Part shown: positions 52,815 through 62,327 of the stretch, piece after piece | Position numbering within the stretch: position 1 is the stretch's first letter | Layout: every line of letters begins with the position of its first letter | Assembly (NCBI GenBank): GCA_905221605.1 | Contig: CAJNDS010002146.1 | Coordinates: 248,001 to 312,000 of the forward strand | Length of the DNA: 64,000 nucleotides | Direction of reading: 5' to 3' | From: Symbiodinium natans | Taxonomy: Eukaryota; Sar; Dinophyceae; Suessiales; Symbiodiniaceae | Program-made: the position numbers and the translations under genes | The notes under the pieces: generated by a model | Seen by the model: the letters and a program-made list of their open reading frames with translations, nothing else | Database searches by the model: none | What the model was told of the DNA's origin: nothing

Positions 52815-55800
52815 TCACTTCTTCTTTTCACCTTCCTCTTTGGGCTTCTTCCCTTTTCCTTTTCCATCTCCTTTTCTGAACTTCTTCTTGTTCTCGTCAA
52901 GCAACTTTGCGTACTCGGCCCTAATCTCCTTCTCGTTTTCACGAAAGTACTTCCTGAACTGGGCCTTTGTTCTCTCCGTTCCATCCTCGTTCTTCACATT
53001 CAACCACGGGGTGTATTTCCCATTCTTGTCGTAGGAATACCCTGCGTCCCAACACATCATGTAGCTGTGGCCGTGTCGGGAACACAGAATGCAAAGCTTC
53101 TTCTTTTTGTCTTCCTCCTCGTCGGTCTCTTCTTCGATGTTCAAAACGAACTTCCCTTCCAGGTTCTCCTGTCCTTTCTCGCTTTTCAACTTCTGGAAGT
53201 CACTTTCCAACTTCTTGTTGGTCTCCGACAAACCTTTGATGCTCTTCTTCAAGGTCTTATTCTCCTCTTTCATGCTCTTCGCTTTTTCTTCATCCATGGA
53301 TCCAACGCTTTCACGCTTCCTCTTTCGGAGCATCTCCAATTCTCCTTTCATCGCTTCCATCTCTTTCTCGTTCTCTTCCTTTTTCTTCTTGAGCTTCTCG
53401 TTTTGCTCTTGAACTTCCTGAAGCTCAATTTCCACCTTCTGCTTTCCCAATCGCAAATCCATGAGCTCTTCCTTGATTGCGACGTCCACCTTTGGGTTCA
53501 AAAGCGGCGGCCTTTCTTCCTTCTCGTACTTTCGAAGCTCTTTTCTCTTTTCACCCAGCTCTCGCAACGCTTCGGCCAGCTTTGGCCTCAACTCATCCAT
53601 CTCCTTTTCCAACTCTTCTTCATGCTCCAAAATCTCATCAGCTTGGGCTTCGATCGCTTCACAATCCTTCTTGCTCTTTTCCAACTCATCCTCCAACTTG
53701 TCCCACAGCTCGGACAAATTCTCTTTTTCTCGTACCTTGACCGCTCGGTACACCTTCGCCTCCTCGTACCTTTCCGAGGTCGAGGCAAACGCTCTTCTGG
53801 CCTCATCCAGCTTCTCCTTCTTCTCCGTCATTTTCCCCAAGAGCTCTTTCACATTTTTCTCTTCTTCGAGCACCTCTTTCTTCGCTGTCTCCTTGAGAAT
53901 CTCTTGTACATCTTCCTCCTCGCTCGAGGTCTCTTCTTTTTCACCTCCATCCTTCTTCTCTTGGGACTCCTCGTCGGACTCTTCTTCCAGACTCTCTTTC
54001 TCTTCTGGCTGCTTCTCTTCTTTCTTGTCGAAGATCCCTTTCCTTCTCTTCTTTGCTGCTTCCTGGAGCTCTAGCAGCTCGACCTTTCTCTTTTCGACTT
54101 CTTTCTCCTCGCTTCCAGCGCTGCTTCCAGGTTTCTCTTTAACTCCATACTTCTCATCCAACTCTTTCACCTTTTCCCCAAGCAACACCAGGTTCTCTCT
54201 TGGCCCCGAGCGGCAGAGCTTTAAAGCTTTGTTCAAAAGCTCAACTGCCTCAAGGGATTTTGCGTTCATAATCATCTCCTTGAGGGCTGTCTCGTGAGCT
54301 TTCACTGCCGCCTCTTCGGTCGCTTCTAAAGCGCTTGGCTGGGCCTCCATCTTTTCTTTTTCTCTCTTTCTCTTTTCCACCTGGCCTTCTCTTTTGCTTG
54401 AGCTGAAAACGGCTGCGGACACGCGAAACTTCTCTCTAGCGTACTCTCCAAGCACCGGGCTACAAACCATGAAAAGCAACATCATGACCATGATTCCCGT
54501 GAACATGTAAAATCCAAAACTCAACTCTTTCTTTTCACTTTTCAACCCTTCACTTCCTTGAACCATTAACATCATCACGATTCTCCTCAGATACTTCTTC
54601 GGGATCTTGAACTCCGAGGCTCCTTTGGGCTCCCTGCTTTCTTCTCCTGTTCTCACGCCCATTTTTTCTAAACACTTCACAACCAAACTTCTTGTCAACG
54701 CCTTTGTTCCTACGTCCGAGGGGTTTTCGGTTCCTTTGATTGCTTTCACTTTCAGGCCTCGTCCGGTGAGTTGTTGAACCCACAACAATCCGGCATCAAC
54801 GTGCCTCGTTCTTCCAAATCCTTTCTTCATGAGGATTGCTCGGGCGCTACTTGAATCCATGTGGATCCTCATTTCCGGCTTGATCTTCAGAACTCTTTCC
54901 AGCAAATTCTGGAGAAAAACTCCTTCACTCAAACCTCCAACGGCTGCAACCAATTCGCTTTCGCAGCTGCTCAAGGCTGTCGCTTTTTGCTTTCTTGCAT
55001 GAAAATGGACCAAATTTCCATTCACAAAGATCAATGCACAACTCGTTGATTGTCGCGTCTCTCTATCAGTCGCCCAATCGGCGTCGGTCACAACCTCGAT
55101 CAAACTCTTCGCGGTAAACACGTCTCCGCTTTTCTCGTCGAAACGCATTTCTTCTTCGATTTCATTTCTCTCCAGGAAACTCTTCCCAGGGTGCGACTCC
55201 ATGTGTTCGATCACATAGTGTGACGTAGCTTTCACATACTTTGCCACATGCCTTAACACTGCGAGGTCACCTCTTGTCGGTGTCGCCAACTTTCCAGACA
55301 GCCACTTCGTCGCAAACCCTAGGTCGGGTCGCTCGGGGGTCATGTACAACAGGATCCCCACACAAGACCTATACAGATGGTGCTCTTCCGCGTTCAGCGG
55401 GGTCTCATCTTTCATCGATCTCCCATAGTCTGTTGGAAACGGGAGTTTCTTTGGATGTGCTTTTCCAAGCCCTAAAAGCTCTTCCAATCTCTCCAGATAC
55501 TTTCCGTCCATCCGGATCTCAATTCCTCCGGGTATCCCGAGGAAAGTTCGCTTCAAGAAGGTACACTTGCCTTCTCCAACTTTTACTGGTCCTTCCAGCT
55601 TGATTTTCAACTTGTGTTTCAGCAGCAGTGAAACCACTGCATTGTTCTCTTCGGGCTTTCCGAACACTTCCAGATCATCCACATGTGTGCTCATCAAAGT
55701 TCCTCCTTCACTTCCGCACGGTAACTTGTAGAAGAAACTTGGTAACCCGATATCCGAAGTCATTTTCTCTTCTTCCAAGATCTTCCTCAGATGCTCGAAC

Positions 55801-58800
55801 CAGTCACTGCTTCCGGTTCGCTGACCGGGTAAGGTAAACTCCAGCTTGTACCATTTTCCTCCCAGGCTAACCACTGTGTACTCCTTCTGGGGTACCTGAA
55901 GATACGCGTCAGAGATGTCAATCGAGATCATCTCATAGCCTGGTGAACTTGCACAAAGTGCAGAAAGCAATTTAATGCTTGAGCTTATGCTCGTCGGGGA
56001 GTACAGGGCTGTGAGGTCATAATCCGTCAACCAACGGTATTCTCGTGCAACCAACCTTGCACGTCTTTTCCACTGGCCTTGCCTGTGTCTCCAGTCTAGG
56101 ACGTACTTCGTGCTCAACTGCTTTGGCGCTTTACCTTCTGGCGTGGGCACTGGCTCTCCTTTTTCATCAAGCACAGCTTCTGTGAGCACTTTCATTTCCA
56201 AGAGTCTCTCTATCTCAGTTCTTTCGGATTTCGCATCGACCTTTTCCAAGTCCTCTCTGTCGAGCTTTGGTGGCCCATCGTCATACTCATGGGACCATGT
56301 CATTCGTAAGTCTTCGCTTGACTCCTCGGTCTTCTCACTCCATTTTTCTTGCCACTCTTTTGTCTCTTCAAGGAACATCTTTGTCTCTTCCAGATCAAGG
56401 AGCTCATCTCCGTGTTCCTCAGGCTCTTCACTCTTTTCAAATCTTCTAATGTGGTAGTGAACCACTTCTGCACTCACCCTTGAGGAACTTCCGCTTACCT
56501 CTCCAACCTTCGGCGCTTTTCCGCTCCTTTCTTCCACTTCTCCTGTGCCTTCGTCCAGCTTCGGACCTTTCTTTGGCGACTCTTCTGCATCCTCCAACGC
56601 TTCTCTTGTGTCTCTTTTCATTGCTTCTTGTCTCAACGTTTCCAGTGAGGTCTCATCTGGTAACAGCTCCTCTTCAGCTTTTCTCTTTCCTTTCACTTCT
56701 CCGGGGTCTTCGTCACTTTCTTCACCTGCACTTCCAATTCCTCCTTCAGACATTGGATCTGACCCTGGAGGGCTGTTACTCGAGGAACTCTTTGAACTCT
56801 GTTTTCCGCCTGAACTTAACTGTGGCCTCGCTTCACTTTCTTTCTCCTTCCCTTCTCTTGGGGCTTCTAGCGGGGGAAGCTCAGGTTCCTCTAAGGGCAA
56901 AACCCTTCTCTTCCTTTGTCTCAGTGTTTTGAGCTGATGATCCCACGGGGCTCCCACAGCTATCTGCAATAGCTCGGGCTGATATGCATCTGCACATCTT
57001 CTCATTGTTCTTGCTTTGATCACTCCTCGACTTGTTCCGACTAAGTTGAGGTTGCTCGCGTAGTCCTTTCCAAGGAACACTCCTTTTTCCCATGGTTCTC
57101 CCTTCTCTTGGGCTTTCGGCAACGCTTTAGCAATGATCGCTGATCCAAAGGGTGCAAGCTTCCCTTTGTACGTTCTGTCCACAGTTGCCTCAAAGGCTGT
57201 TCGTCCATCTCTTCCCACGTGATACCGATTTTGCAGCCATGCCGCATGTCTAAACGCCCAACTATACAGTGGGACATCGGAACCAATCTTTGTTCCACTT
57301 CTTTGCTCTACGGTCGCGAGTAAAGTCTTCGCCAATTTCCTCACTGTCTGGATATACCGCTCAACGGTCAATCCTTGGTGCTCGCCTGGAGCGCTGTCTT
57401 GTAGCTCCGTCTTCAAGTCATGTCTTGCTCGCACGGCTTGAACTCCTTTCCGAATGGCAAGCATTGCAGGCTCTGTGTCTGTTCTCAGCACGACGTCACT
57501 GTATCCCAACAGTGCAAGAACTCGTGTGACTTCCGCCACTGCGTGGTTGATAACGGCATCTCCTCCTTTTGTTGGCACCGCGACGGCCAAAAGAAACTTC
57601 GTTTCAGAATCAACTCCCACCAGCTGAATTGCTAATGGATCTTTTTCTCCTTCTTCTCCTTGGGTTCCTGTGAACATAAAGTCCAAACTAAACACTGGTC
57701 GCTGAGGCTTCTCCGTACTTTCGTCAAAGTTGTCCTCCCGACTCTTTGCTGCCTGACAGGCTTCACACCATGATGCCCGAGGCAGGTGCGTCAACTCATG
57801 CTTCTCGATCTCTTCCTGGCTCGGGAGCGCAGGTAGTGCTTCTGGGATAGGATCTCTTTCAAACTCTTTTCTGATGTCCTCTGAGATTTGCACTGTCGCC
57901 TTCAGCTTGTTCGTCGCCACCTCTTTCTTTAGTCTCTGCCACAGGACTCCTTTCGAGCCGTTCTTTGACAAATACAAGTACTTGCAAGCTTCCTTCATCT
58001 CCTTCAGTTCGCTTGTCGGGGTGATCCTCAGAGGTCCAATAAGCATCACTTCTGTCTCGTCTTCCGGGAGTACCGGAATGCCTTTGCTTCGATGCTCTTT
58101 CTTTTCCTCTTGTCTCGGAACCACCGCTTCGGTTGTCTCTCCTGTTTCCATGGGCTGATTTTCTCCTCCAAACTCTTTTTCTCTCTCTTTCAGTCCTTCA
58201 AAGTTTCCATAAGCATTGGGCTCTTTGATCTCTTTCTCCAGCAAAGTGATCATCACTTCAAACCTCTCGTTTGGGGCTCTTCCAAGAGATACGTTCTCTC
58301 TATCCTTCCACTCCTCCGAGCACTCAAAGAACTCCAGAGAATTCCAGTCTACCTCGTTCAGTGGAGAAACTGCGCCTCCTTTTCTTTCAAGCTTCCCCAA
58401 GAGGGTTGTTCGATACGGGAAATAGTCACCTTCGCTTCCTTCTCCTTCATACATGTGGTTCGGGAAATGACCGGTGGGGTCGAATGTTCTTGTCACATCC
58501 CAGTCAAACCGCGCCGGAGTTCCATCTTCCAGCACGAACCAGGAATCCCCAATCTCATTGTGCTGGAGCTCTCTCTTAAGATTCTCTTCCAGCCTTACAG
58601 GTTGCACCTTCATCTCTTCAGTCACAACACGACTGATACTCATTATCGCCATTGAAGAATTTCTCTTGAAGTGCAATGGAACTCGAACAGTTCCTTTCTT
58701 CAGCCACAACTTTCCATCTTCGCTTACAGTTCCCCAACCAAGCTTCCACATCTTCCCAATCGAGAACAGTGGTTGGGTAACGTTGCCACAAACTGCAGTG

Positions 58801-60602
58801 TCTGTGATAACCAACTTCTTTCCTGACTCTTTCCAGAAAACGAACTTCACCTGCTGCCTCACAGGCAGTGTTGGAATAACTCTTCCCTGTGCATCTTTCA
58901 GTCGGTACTCGAAAGTCGAAGGTTCTCCGACCTCTTCTGCCCAATCCATAGGCAACACATGACAGTCCGCACCGCTGTCAAGCACAACTTCGCACGACTC
59001 AACCTCTTTGCAAACGTTCTTCACAGCCTTCTCATCTTGTAGCGTTCTCACTTCGCCAACTTCTTCGCCTGTTTGTTTCGAATCGTACCACTCCATCAAC
59101 TCATCGTGAGGGTCTATCTCACCTTCATCGCTCTCTTCATCTCCCAGGGTGAGATCGAACTCTTCGAGTCTCCTCACTTCCAACTCATTCATTCTCCAGC
59201 TCACTTCATTCAAGTCAAGCTCTTCATCCTGATCTTCCACCTCTTCAACTCTTCGAACCATTCTCGCAGCAGAGGCGGTGATGGCTCTCACTTGTCCACT
59301 CTCGTCGTTGTTCGCTCTCGCATTGCTCCCAGAGCTTCGGTCACCTTGACCTTGAGTCTCTTCTTCTTCCACGTATCTCACCTTTCCTTTTCCTCCTTTA
59401 CTTTTATCTCCTTTCTGCCAACAATCCGTGGCTCTATGTCCTGACTTGCCACAGATGTAGCAACTTCCTTGAAACTTCGTTGACCCGTAGCCACCTTCCA
59501 CCGCGCGAACTCCCTTGTTTCTGTCTTTTCCTTTTCCTTTGGACTCTTTGCCAGTATCCCATTTTCCTTTTCCTTTTCCTTTGTTGGTAAATCTTCCTTT
59601 TCCAAAGGACTTTCCTCCTTTCTCTCCTTTACCTTTTCCTTTGTTCCTTTCCTTTCCATACTTCCCTTTGTCTCCTTTGTAACCTCCTTTCACTCGATCC
59701 ACTTCCATCGCTTGAGGTCCGTTGTACGGCGTATGCTTTGTTGGTCCTTCCATGCTGAAGGACTGCAAGATGTTCTCTGCATTCCAAGACTGCGTGCTCC
59801 TCTCGTACTCAAGCAACTTCCTTCGGATGTCCGTGTAACTCGTAGTAGGACTAAGTCCAACCAGAATATGCTTTCTCAACTCATTCGGCAATCCTTTCAG
59901 CACCGTGCCGATCTTGAGGTTCTCATCATACCTCGCTCCTGAAACTTTCTCGTATTCACCCACCAGCTTCTCGTAGGTGAGCAGGTAGTCCAGGATGGAA
60001 GTTCCCTTGGTCATCGCTGGGAAACTAACGAGGGCCTGAGCCATTGCCAGTCCTCTTGTTCTGCTCGACGGCTCCAACTCCTGAAACAACTTCTTCCACA
60101 CACTGTAGCCATCCTGACTTCCTTCGGACTTCAACAACTTCAGAGGACGATTCCTCAGATATGAAGCCAAAATCGCATAGAGCTTGATGCTCCTCTCTTT
60201 CTCTTCTTGCGAATACAGAGCCGGATTCAACGGTCCTGACTCTACCCTAACCAACTCTTCGGCATACTTAGGATCTACAAATCCTACAAACACCCTGAAG
60301 CTAAAACTCCAGTCTGGCCATTGTGAAACTTCTTCCTCCAAATTCTTTGGAGCAAACACTTCTGGACTCTTTACCAGCTTTGCTGCTGAGTCATAACTCC
60401 TCTGGCCTGATCCCGCAGATCCTGCAGCTCCAGCCAAAGCATTGGCTGCTGCGGCCAAACTTCCCATCACTTCTTGAAACGATGCTCCCCCGAGACCTGG
60501 GGGCAATCCTCCTCCAGCTGGCCTAGCCATTGGAGTATCGCTTGGAGTGTCTCCTCCATGCTCTTGAGCTCCTGCTCCAGCAGGATCTCCTTCTTGCATC
60601 AC
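52815..60602 (-). CDS. Copia gamma polyprotein with membrane helix, coiled coil and second zinc knuckle
   Basis: A 2595-codon frame from ATG 60602. Approximate residues: gag 60-280; Lys/Gly-rich 290-370; knuckle CYICGKSGHRATDC 380-393; protease VVLDSGADCHVLP 540; integrase zinc HELTHLPRASWCEAC 935-950; integrase D, D, E at FSLDFMFTG 970, LRTDTEPAM 1035 and LTVERYIQTV 1075; RT IDISDAYLQVPQ 1565 and STHVDDLEVFG 1640; RNase H VVTDADWATDRETRQS 1840 and LSSCESELVAAVGG. After RNase H there is a membrane helix FYMFTGIMVMMLLFMVCSPVL (about 2030-2050), then more than 400 residues of charged coiled coil, then a second knuckle CILCSRHGHSYMMC near 2500 (C-x2-C-x4-H-x4-C) and a basic tail. A typical copia polyprotein of 1300-1500 residues has none of this. 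The frame is undamaged. Confidence 0.93.
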   Translation of the reverse strand: MMQEGDPAGAGAQEHGGDTPSDTPMARPAGGGLPPGLGGASFQEVMGSLAAAANALAGAAGSAGSGQRSYDSAAKLVKSPEVFAPKNLEEEVSQWPDWSFSFRVFVGFVDPKYAEELVRVESGPLNPALYSQEEKERSIKLYAILASYLRNRPLKLLKSEGSQDGYSVWKKLFQELEPSSRTRGLAMAQALVSFPAMTKGTSILDYLLTYEKLVGEYEKVSGARYDENLKIGTVLKGLPNELRKHILVGLSPTTSYTDIRRKLLEYERSTQSWNAENILQSFSMEGPTKHTPYNGPQAMEVDRVKGGYKGDKGKYGKERNKGKGKGEKGGKSFGKGRFTNKGKGKGKWDTGKESKGKGKDRNKGVRAVEGGYGSTKFQGSCYICGKSGHRATDCWQKGDKSKGGKGKVRYVEEEETQGQGDRSSGSNARANNDESGQVRAITASAARMVRRVEEVEDQDEELDLNEVSWRMNELEVRRLEEFDLTLGDEESDEGEIDPHDELMEWYDSKQTGEEVGEVRTLQDEKAVKNVCKEVESCEVVLDSGADCHVLPMDWAEEVGEPSTFEYRLKDAQGRVIPTLPVRQQVKFVFWKESGKKLVITDTAVCGNVTQPLFSIGKMWKLGWGTVSEDGKLWLKKGTVRVPLHFKRNSSMAIMSISRVVTEEMKVQPVRLEENLKRELQHNEIGDSWFVLEDGTPARFDWDVTRTFDPTGHFPNHMYEGEGSEGDYFPYRTTLLGKLERKGGAVSPLNEVDWNSLEFFECSEEWKDRENVSLGRAPNERFEVMITLLEKEIKEPNAYGNFEGLKEREKEFGGENQPMETGETTEAVVPRQEEKKEHRSKGIPVLPEDETEVMLIGPLRITPTSELKEMKEACKYLYLSKNGSKGVLWQRLKKEVATNKLKATVQISEDIRKEFERDPIPEALPALPSQEEIEKHELTHLPRASWCEACQAAKSREDNFDESTEKPQRPVFSLDFMFTGTQGEEGEKDPLAIQLVGVDSETKFLLAVAVPTKGGDAVINHAVAEVTRVLALLGYSDVVLRTDTEPAMLAIRKGVQAVRARHDLKTELQDSAPGEHQGLTVERYIQTVRKLAKTLLATVEQRSGTKIGSDVPLYSWAFRHAAWLQNRYHVGRDGRTAFEATVDRTYKGKLAPFGSAIIAKALPKAQEKGEPWEKGVFLGKDYASNLNLVGTSRGVIKARTMRRCADAYQPELLQIAVGAPWDHQLKTLRQRKRRVLPLEEPELPPLEAPREGKEKESEARPQLSSGGKQSSKSSSSNSPPGSDPMSEGGIGSAGEESDEDPGEVKGKRKAEEELLPDETSLETLRQEAMKRDTREALEDAEESPKKGPKLDEGTGEVEERSGKAPKVGEVSGSSSRVSAEVVHYHIRRFEKSEEPEEHGDELLDLEETKMFLEETKEWQEKWSEKTEESSEDLRMTWSHEYDDGPPKLDREDLEKVDAKSERTEIERLLEMKVLTEAVLDEKGEPVPTPEGKAPKQLSTKYVLDWRHRQGQWKRRARLVAREYRWLTDYDLTALYSPTSISSSIKLLSALCASSPGYEMISIDISDAYLQVPQKEYTVVSLGGKWYKLEFTLPGQRTGSSDWFEHLRKILEEEKMTSDIGLPSFFYKLPCGSEGGTLMSTHVDDLEVFGKPEENNAVVSLLLKHKLKIKLEGPVKVGEGKCTFLKRTFLGIPGGIEIRMDGKYLERLEELLGLGKAHPKKLPFPTDYGRSMKDETPLNAEEHHLYRSCVGILLYMTPERPDLGFATKWLSGKLATPTRGDLAVLRHVAKYVKATSHYVIEHMESHPGKSFLERNEIEEEMRFDEKSGDVFTAKSLIEVVTDADWATDRETRQSTSCALIFVNGNLVHFHARKQKATALSSCESELVAAVGGLSEGVFLQNLLERVLKIKPEMRIHMDSSSARAILMKKGFGRTRHVDAGLLWVQQLTGRGLKVKAIKGTENPSDVGTKALTRSLVVKCLEKMGVRTGEESREPKGASEFKIPKKYLRRIVMMLMVQGSEGLKSEKKELSFGFYMFTGIMVMMLLFMVCSPVLGEYAREKFRVSAAVFSSSKREGQVEKRKREKEKMEAQPSALEATEEAAVKAHETALKEMIMNAKSLEAVELLNKALKLCRSGPRENLVLLGEKVKELDEKYGVKEKPGSSAGSEEKEVEKRKVELLELQEAAKKRRKGIFDKKEEKQPEEKESLEEESDEESQEKKDGGEKEETSSEEEDVQEILKETAKKEVLEEEKNVKELLGKMTEKKEKLDEARRAFASTSERYEEAKVYRAVKVREKENLSELWDKLEDELEKSKKDCEAIEAQADEILEHEEELEKEMDELRPKLAEALRELGEKRKELRKYEKEERPPLLNPKVDVAIKEELMDLRLGKQKVEIELQEVQEQNEKLKKKKEENEKEMEAMKGELEMLRKRKRESVGSMDEEKAKSMKEENKTLKKSIKGLSETNKKLESDFQKLKSEKGQENLEGKFVLNIEEETDEEEDKKKKLCILCSRHGHSYMMCWDAGYSYDKNGKYTPWLNVKNEDGTERTKAQFRKYFRENEKEIRAEYAKLLDENKKKFRKGDGKGKGKKPKEEGEKKK

Positions 60603-60763
60603 ACTTTTCTTCTCTCTCTCACTTCCAGGCTCCTCTCAGCCTCGCTTACAGTCTCCCTTAAGGAGCTCGCTTGGTAGCTGGCCCAAGGCTCTTTTGGACT
60701 TCAGTCCTCGCTCCTCCAGAGCGCTTTCTTGGGCTCACTTTGAACCAAAGGTCTAGGCCTTCA
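60603..60763 (-). other. Gamma 5' leader
   Basis: About 160 bp between the primer site and the polyprotein ATG. An ATG formed at the LTR-primer-site junction opens seven codons (MVAELKA) and stops at TAG, so it is a short upstream frame. Confidence 0.65.
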
Positions 60764-60775
60764 GCTCCGCTACCA
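60764..60775 (-). promoter_or_regulatory. Gamma primer-binding site
   Basis: TGGTAGCGGAGC directly follows the 5' LTR. It is close to the complement of the 3' end of eukaryotic initiator-Met tRNA (TGGTAGCAGAGG type). Confidence 0.8.
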
Positions 60776-60942
60776 TAAAACGATTTAGGGTTCGTTCCAG
60801 ACCCTTGAACTTGAAACCACTAGCGGCACTTTTTGCTGGGACTCGGTCTGTTCAGCAGTCCCTTGAGCCTTGTTGGCAGCAGTGAAACGACAAGGAAAAT
60901 TACTTCTACAGGGGGGCACATGGCTAACCGAAAAGTTTGTTA
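60776..60942 (-). repeat. Gamma 5' LTR
   Basis: 167 bp, the same as 52348-52514 by eye. Confidence 0.95.
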
Positions 60943-60947
60943 CTTTT
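60943..60947. repeat. Target-site duplication CTTTT (gamma, high side)
   Basis: Partner of 52343-52347. Confidence 0.9.
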
Positions 60948-62147
60948 GCTTTGGATGGCACACATGTTGTACAGGCTGATCCAAGTAACCAAACCAATCG
61001 GGGTGCACATCACGATCATCAACACGAAAATGATTTCTTTCTGCTTGTGAAACATGACTGAGATCTCAGGGGCGTAGCTCGACTCAAGGCTTCGAAGGAA
61101 TCTTCTTGTACCTTCATACCATCTTTTCACCTCAATCTTCAAATTCGTGATGTCGAAGTTTCTTGATGCTTCAAATCCTGCGATCATGTACTTCACAATC
61201 TCGAGGTTGTAGTTTTCTTCGTTGTCTTGATCTTCATAGCGTATTGGGGCTTCTTTGGTTTGACGACGCTGCAAACTGAAGGACATGAGCTCCACATGTT
61301 CTGTCTCTTCTCTCTCTCTTCTCACATGCACATTCTTGCTGCTTCCACCAAGTGCATGAGTCGCATGCTGCACCTCGGCATGCTCATCCTCCAAGGCAAT
61401 AGTCTTCAGGTCATCCTGGAGGGAAATCGAATTCCTGGGCAGCGGCTTTGACATAACGAGCTCTGCTTCATCTAGCAATATCTCTGTACTGCTTCTTGCT
61501 GCCTTTGCTTTCACATTCTTGATCATCAACAACCAACCTTCTGCTGTAACGAGCCCTGCACAAAGTAGAAGAACTGCACTGCAAAGGACTCTCATCCAGA
61601 AACCATATCCAGTCATCTGGGTAAACCTCCTTCTCTTTACTTCTGTCTGCCCTTGAATGTAAACATAGCCATCTGGAAAGCAAACTCTACATCCAGGTGC
61701 ACGTACGACTTGCGCCTGATCCGCACTGTCCAGGCCACGGCATTCTCGATGCTTGTGCACTGCTGTTCTTGACTTTGCAATGTAAACATCAGGCATGAAC
61801 TCTTCATGGGCGACAGTCTCGATCTCTCGCTCTTCAGTTGCAATCTCTCGCAAGAACGACCACGCCATTCCTGCTAAAATGCTGCTCATGAAAACCAGCA
61901 CTGCAAACAGGAACAATTCCTGCTGCCATCTTCCTGAACTCAAAGCGTCCAGGGCACCACTGCTTGCTGCAACTGTCTGCTCTGCCATATGCTGAAGGTT
62001 CTGGAGGTTGCTGGCACACACTTCTCGCACAGACATGAAAACCATCATGCTCCATGGAAAAATCTTCGTCCATCCAGCTTGCTGTAGCATCATCGCACCC
62101 TGACTCAGGTGCTCCGCTACCATGTTGAAAAACGTGGTAAACATCAT
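60943..62147 (-). CDS. Copia beta polyprotein, N-terminal part: membrane segments and H-x4-C/C-x2-C module
   Basis: The first 402 codons of the beta frame, starting at ATG 62147 inside the 5' LTR; a further in-frame ATG at 62123 spans the LTR-primer-site junction. Residues about 88-112 form a membrane helix (LFLFAVLVFMSSILAGMAW). At about 133-162 lies VHKHREC followed 16 residues later by CRVC, a possible zinc site. A second helix is at 185-208 (MRVLCSAVLLLCAGLVTAEG) and a third at 374-396 (IFVLMIVMCTPIGLVTWISL). Between these are acidic, hydrophilic stretches. It now terminates a few codons into the gamma LTR; before that insertion it ran in phase into gag. An N-terminal membrane and zinc region ahead of gag is unusual for copia. 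Function unknown. Confidence 0.8.
62111..62122 (-). promoter_or_regulatory. Beta primer-binding site
   Basis: TGGTAGCGGAGC, identical to that of gamma, directly follows the 5' LTR. It lies inside the translated frame. Confidence 0.8.
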
Positions 62148-62322
62148 GGCTCACTTTTCCTACCACGCTCTAAAGGCAAAACAACTTTTCTCGCTTTCGA
62201 CTCTTGAGCCTAAGCCTCCGGTGTCAAACTCGTTCTGCTCAGACTCAACATGCCTTAGGGCATTTGGTGTCTTTCCTACTGCACCCATTCACTGTACCTG
62301 GATACATGCTGTACACTTAACA
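62123..62322 (-). repeat. Beta 5' LTR
   Basis: 200 bp, the same as 42837-43036 by eye. It contains the likely translation start of beta (62147). Confidence 0.95.
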
Positions 62323-62327
62323 TGAGG
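62323..62327. repeat. Target-site duplication TGAGG (beta, high side)
   Basis: Partner of 42832-42836. Confidence 0.95.

Larger units (their letters stand above)
52348..60942 (-). mobile_element. Copia element gamma, 8.6 kb, apparently intact
   Basis: A complete element with 167-bp LTRs that look identical, CTTTT duplications, a primer site TGGTAGCGGAGC next to the 5' LTR, a purine tract GGAGAGGGGG next to the 3' LTR and one undamaged 2595-codon ORF. The LTR ends are TA...TA rather than TG...CA. It lies inside the coding frame of beta. Identity of the LTRs and the open ORF suggest recent, possibly autonomous, activity. Confidence 0.95.
42837..62322 (-). mobile_element. Copia element beta, 19.5 kb including nested gamma
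   Basis: Bounded by 200-bp LTRs that look identical, with TG...CA ends and TGAGG duplications. Coding is on the minus strand. A tRNA-iMet-type primer site follows the 5' LTR and a purine tract precedes the 3' LTR. Without gamma and one CTTTT it is 10,886 bp. It lies in the integrase region of alpha. Confidence 0.95.

Noticed and set aside
53067-54297. Plus-strand Leu/Phe/Ser-rich frames of 278-335 codons opposite the gamma coiled coil
   Set aside because: Antisense shadows of the Lys/Glu-rich coding strand. They look like membrane proteins only because CTT/TTC codons are complementary to AAG/GAA.
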